Source of the DNA: JBQCEE01 sp051960575
GTDB lineage: Bacteria > Actinomycetota > Actinomycetes > Mycobacteriales > Jatrophihabitantaceae
Assembly: GCF_051960575.1 (NCBI RefSeq)
Contig: NZ_JBQCEE010000167.1
Span: forward strand, 1-14,910
Reading direction: 5' to 3'
Length of the DNA stretch: 14,910 nucleotides
Under the pieces are notes generated by a model. The model had not been told where the DNA came from. It saw only the letters and a program-made list of their open reading frames with translations, and ran no database searches. Below, one piece after another: positions 14,192 to 14,910 of this stretch. Every line of letters begins with the position of its first letter. Within the stretch, counting starts at the first letter, position 1. The translations under genes and the position numbers were made by a program.

Positions 14192-14431
14192 ATGAAGGTG
14201 CTCCGGACGACCGGGGTCAGCCTCGTCCTGACCGTGTCGTGCCTCGGCGGCGTGCTCGGTGCCGCGCCGGCCTCGGCCTCGGTCCCGGCGTCGGCGGTGG
14301 CGCCGGCGTCGTCGCCCGACCCGGGACTGCTCGTCGACTGCGTCCTGTCGCAGGTGAACACAACGCTCGGCGGCGGTCCACCGAATGCGGGCTGTCAGCT
14401 GCCCGCGCTCCTGCAGGCCCTCGGCCTCTGA
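14192..14431 (+). CDS. Small secreted protein with two cysteines
   Basis: A 79-residue protein. The N-terminus MKVLRTTG followed by a hydrophobic core and APASAS (25-30) is a standard Sec signal peptide with cleavage near residue 28-30. The mature part of about 50 residues starts with an Ala/Pro/Ser-rich linker (30-45), followed by a short module with Cys50 and Cys68 (DCVLSQVNTTLGG...NAGCQLP) that could form one disulfide. A third cysteine (C17) lies in the signal core and does not make a good lipobox. The ATG has an excellent AAGGAG six bases ahead, better than most genes in this window, suggesting efficient translation. Function unknown; it could be a cell-wall or exported structural peptide. 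Confidence 0.75.
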   Translation: MKVLRTTGVSLVLTVSCLGGVLGAAPASASVPASAVAPASSPDPGLLVDCVLSQVNTTLGGGPPNAGCQLPALLQALGL

Positions 14432-14469
14432 CCGATCGGCCCGAGCGGCGGTTCGGCGATCATGGCGGC

Positions 14470-14910
14470 ATGACCGCCGACCTGCACCCCCTGCTCGCGG
14501 CCCGCTGGAGCCCGACGTCGTTCGACCCCGACCACGTCGTCGCGCCGGACGAACTCGCGGTGCTGCTCGAGGCGGCGCGGTGGGCGCCGTCGGCGGGCAA
14601 CTCGCAGCCGTGGGCGTTCGTCGTCGGCGTCCGGGGCGACGACACGCACGCCCGGCTCGTCCGGCACCTCGCCGGCAGCGCCGCCCGCTGGGCACCGACG
14701 GCGTCCCTGCTCGTCGCGAACCTCGCGCACCGCTTCGTCGAGGACACCGACTGGGACTACTCCGAGTTCTCGCTCTACGACCTCGGCCAGGCCGTCGCGC
14801 ACCTCGGCTTCCAGGCCGCCGCGCTCGGCCTGGCCATGCGCCAGTTCCGGGCGTTCGACCGCGACGGCCTCGCGGCCGAGTTCGCCGTCCCGCCGCACTG
14901 GCAGGTCACC
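14470..14910 (+). CDS. Nitroreductase-family FMN oxidoreductase, 3'-truncated by window end
   Basis: The first 147 residues of an FMN-dependent nitroreductase-like protein; no stop is reached. RWSPTSFDP (12-20) is the family's N-terminal FMN-phosphate contact (usually R-x-S-x-R), AARWAPSAGNSQPWAFVVG (35-53) is the hallmark loop with Asn44 and Gln46, and DLGQAVAHLGFQAAALGL (104-121) is the conserved dimer/FMN helix. These proteins are about 190-200 residues, so about three quarters is present. They reduce nitro, quinone or enone groups with NAD(P)H. ATG 14470 follows the small secreted gene by 38 bp with a poor ribosome site; an ATG at 14462 is followed at once by a stop in its own frame. Confidence 0.85.
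   Translation, partial: MTADLHPLLAARWSPTSFDPDHVVAPDELAVLLEAARWAPSAGNSQPWAFVVGVRGDDTHARLVRHLAGSAARWAPTASLLVANLAHRFVEDTDWDYSEFSLYDLGQAVAHLGFQAAALGLAMRQFRAFDRDGLAAEFAVPPHWQVT

Noticed and set aside
14206..14245. Lipoprotein reading of the small secreted protein using Cys17
   Set aside because: The residues before the cysteine (L-T-V-S-C) do not make a good lipobox, and APASAS gives a clear signal peptidase I site.
1..14910. CRISPR arrays, tRNA/rRNA genes, insertion sequences, att sites
   Set aside because: No regularly spaced repeats, no cloverleaf-like segment, no transposase or integrase motifs and no flanking inverted repeats were seen on either strand.

Overview
The window is very GC-rich (by eye over 70 %) and densely coded, with G/C at nearly every third codon position, GTG and TTG starts, and short or overlapping gene junctions. 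The protein families also point to an actinobacterium: an F420-type luciferase-like oxidoreductase, a pit / small membrane protein / DUF3349 operon arranged as in mycobacteria, an EthA-like Baeyer-Villiger monooxygenase, and a type III polyketide synthase operon of the srs kind. I cannot name a genus. The first ~70 bases are AT-rich and meet the coding sequence at an 11-C run, so the left end looks like an assembly artefact.

Layout. (1) 1-675: artefact plus the 3' part of an F420-type oxidoreductase gene. (2) 688-2268, minus strand: isopentenyl-diphosphate isomerase (idi) followed after 9 bp by an MDR-type quinone/alkene reductase. (3) 2351-5479, plus strand, divergent from idi: type III PKS, ICMT-like methyltransferase, FAD monooxygenase/reductase and a hemerythrin protein, tightly packed as one operon. 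(4) 5510-6583, minus: a short KdpD-like histidine kinase with no response regulator in view. (5) 6738-8475, plus: a PiT phosphate transporter with a one-base frameshift, a two-helix membrane protein and a DUF3349 protein. (6) 8552-10072, plus: EthA-like monooxygenase, preceded by a tandem 17-bp direct repeat; its 3' end overlaps recQ. (7) 10015-11652, minus: RecQ-type helicase with an extra C-terminal module. (8) 11688-13090, plus: class I SAM methyltransferase and UbiA prenyltransferase, joined by a TTGA overlap. (9) 13125-14910, plus: an all-helical protein of unknown function, a 79-residue secreted peptide, and a nitroreductase cut by the window end.

The most coherent biology is lipid-quinone or resorcinol chemistry. 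The PKS, methyltransferase and flavoprotein match the logic of the Streptomyces srsABC operon (alkylresorcinol made, methylated, then hydroxylated toward a quinone). Idi (isoprenoid precursor supply), a quinone-reductase-like enzyme, a second methyltransferase and a UbiA aromatic prenyltransferase lie on either side. This would fit a prenylated, methylated phenolic lipid or quinone made from a locus split into two blocks about 6.7 kb apart. The product and the cooperation of the two blocks are inference; the family assignments come directly from motifs.
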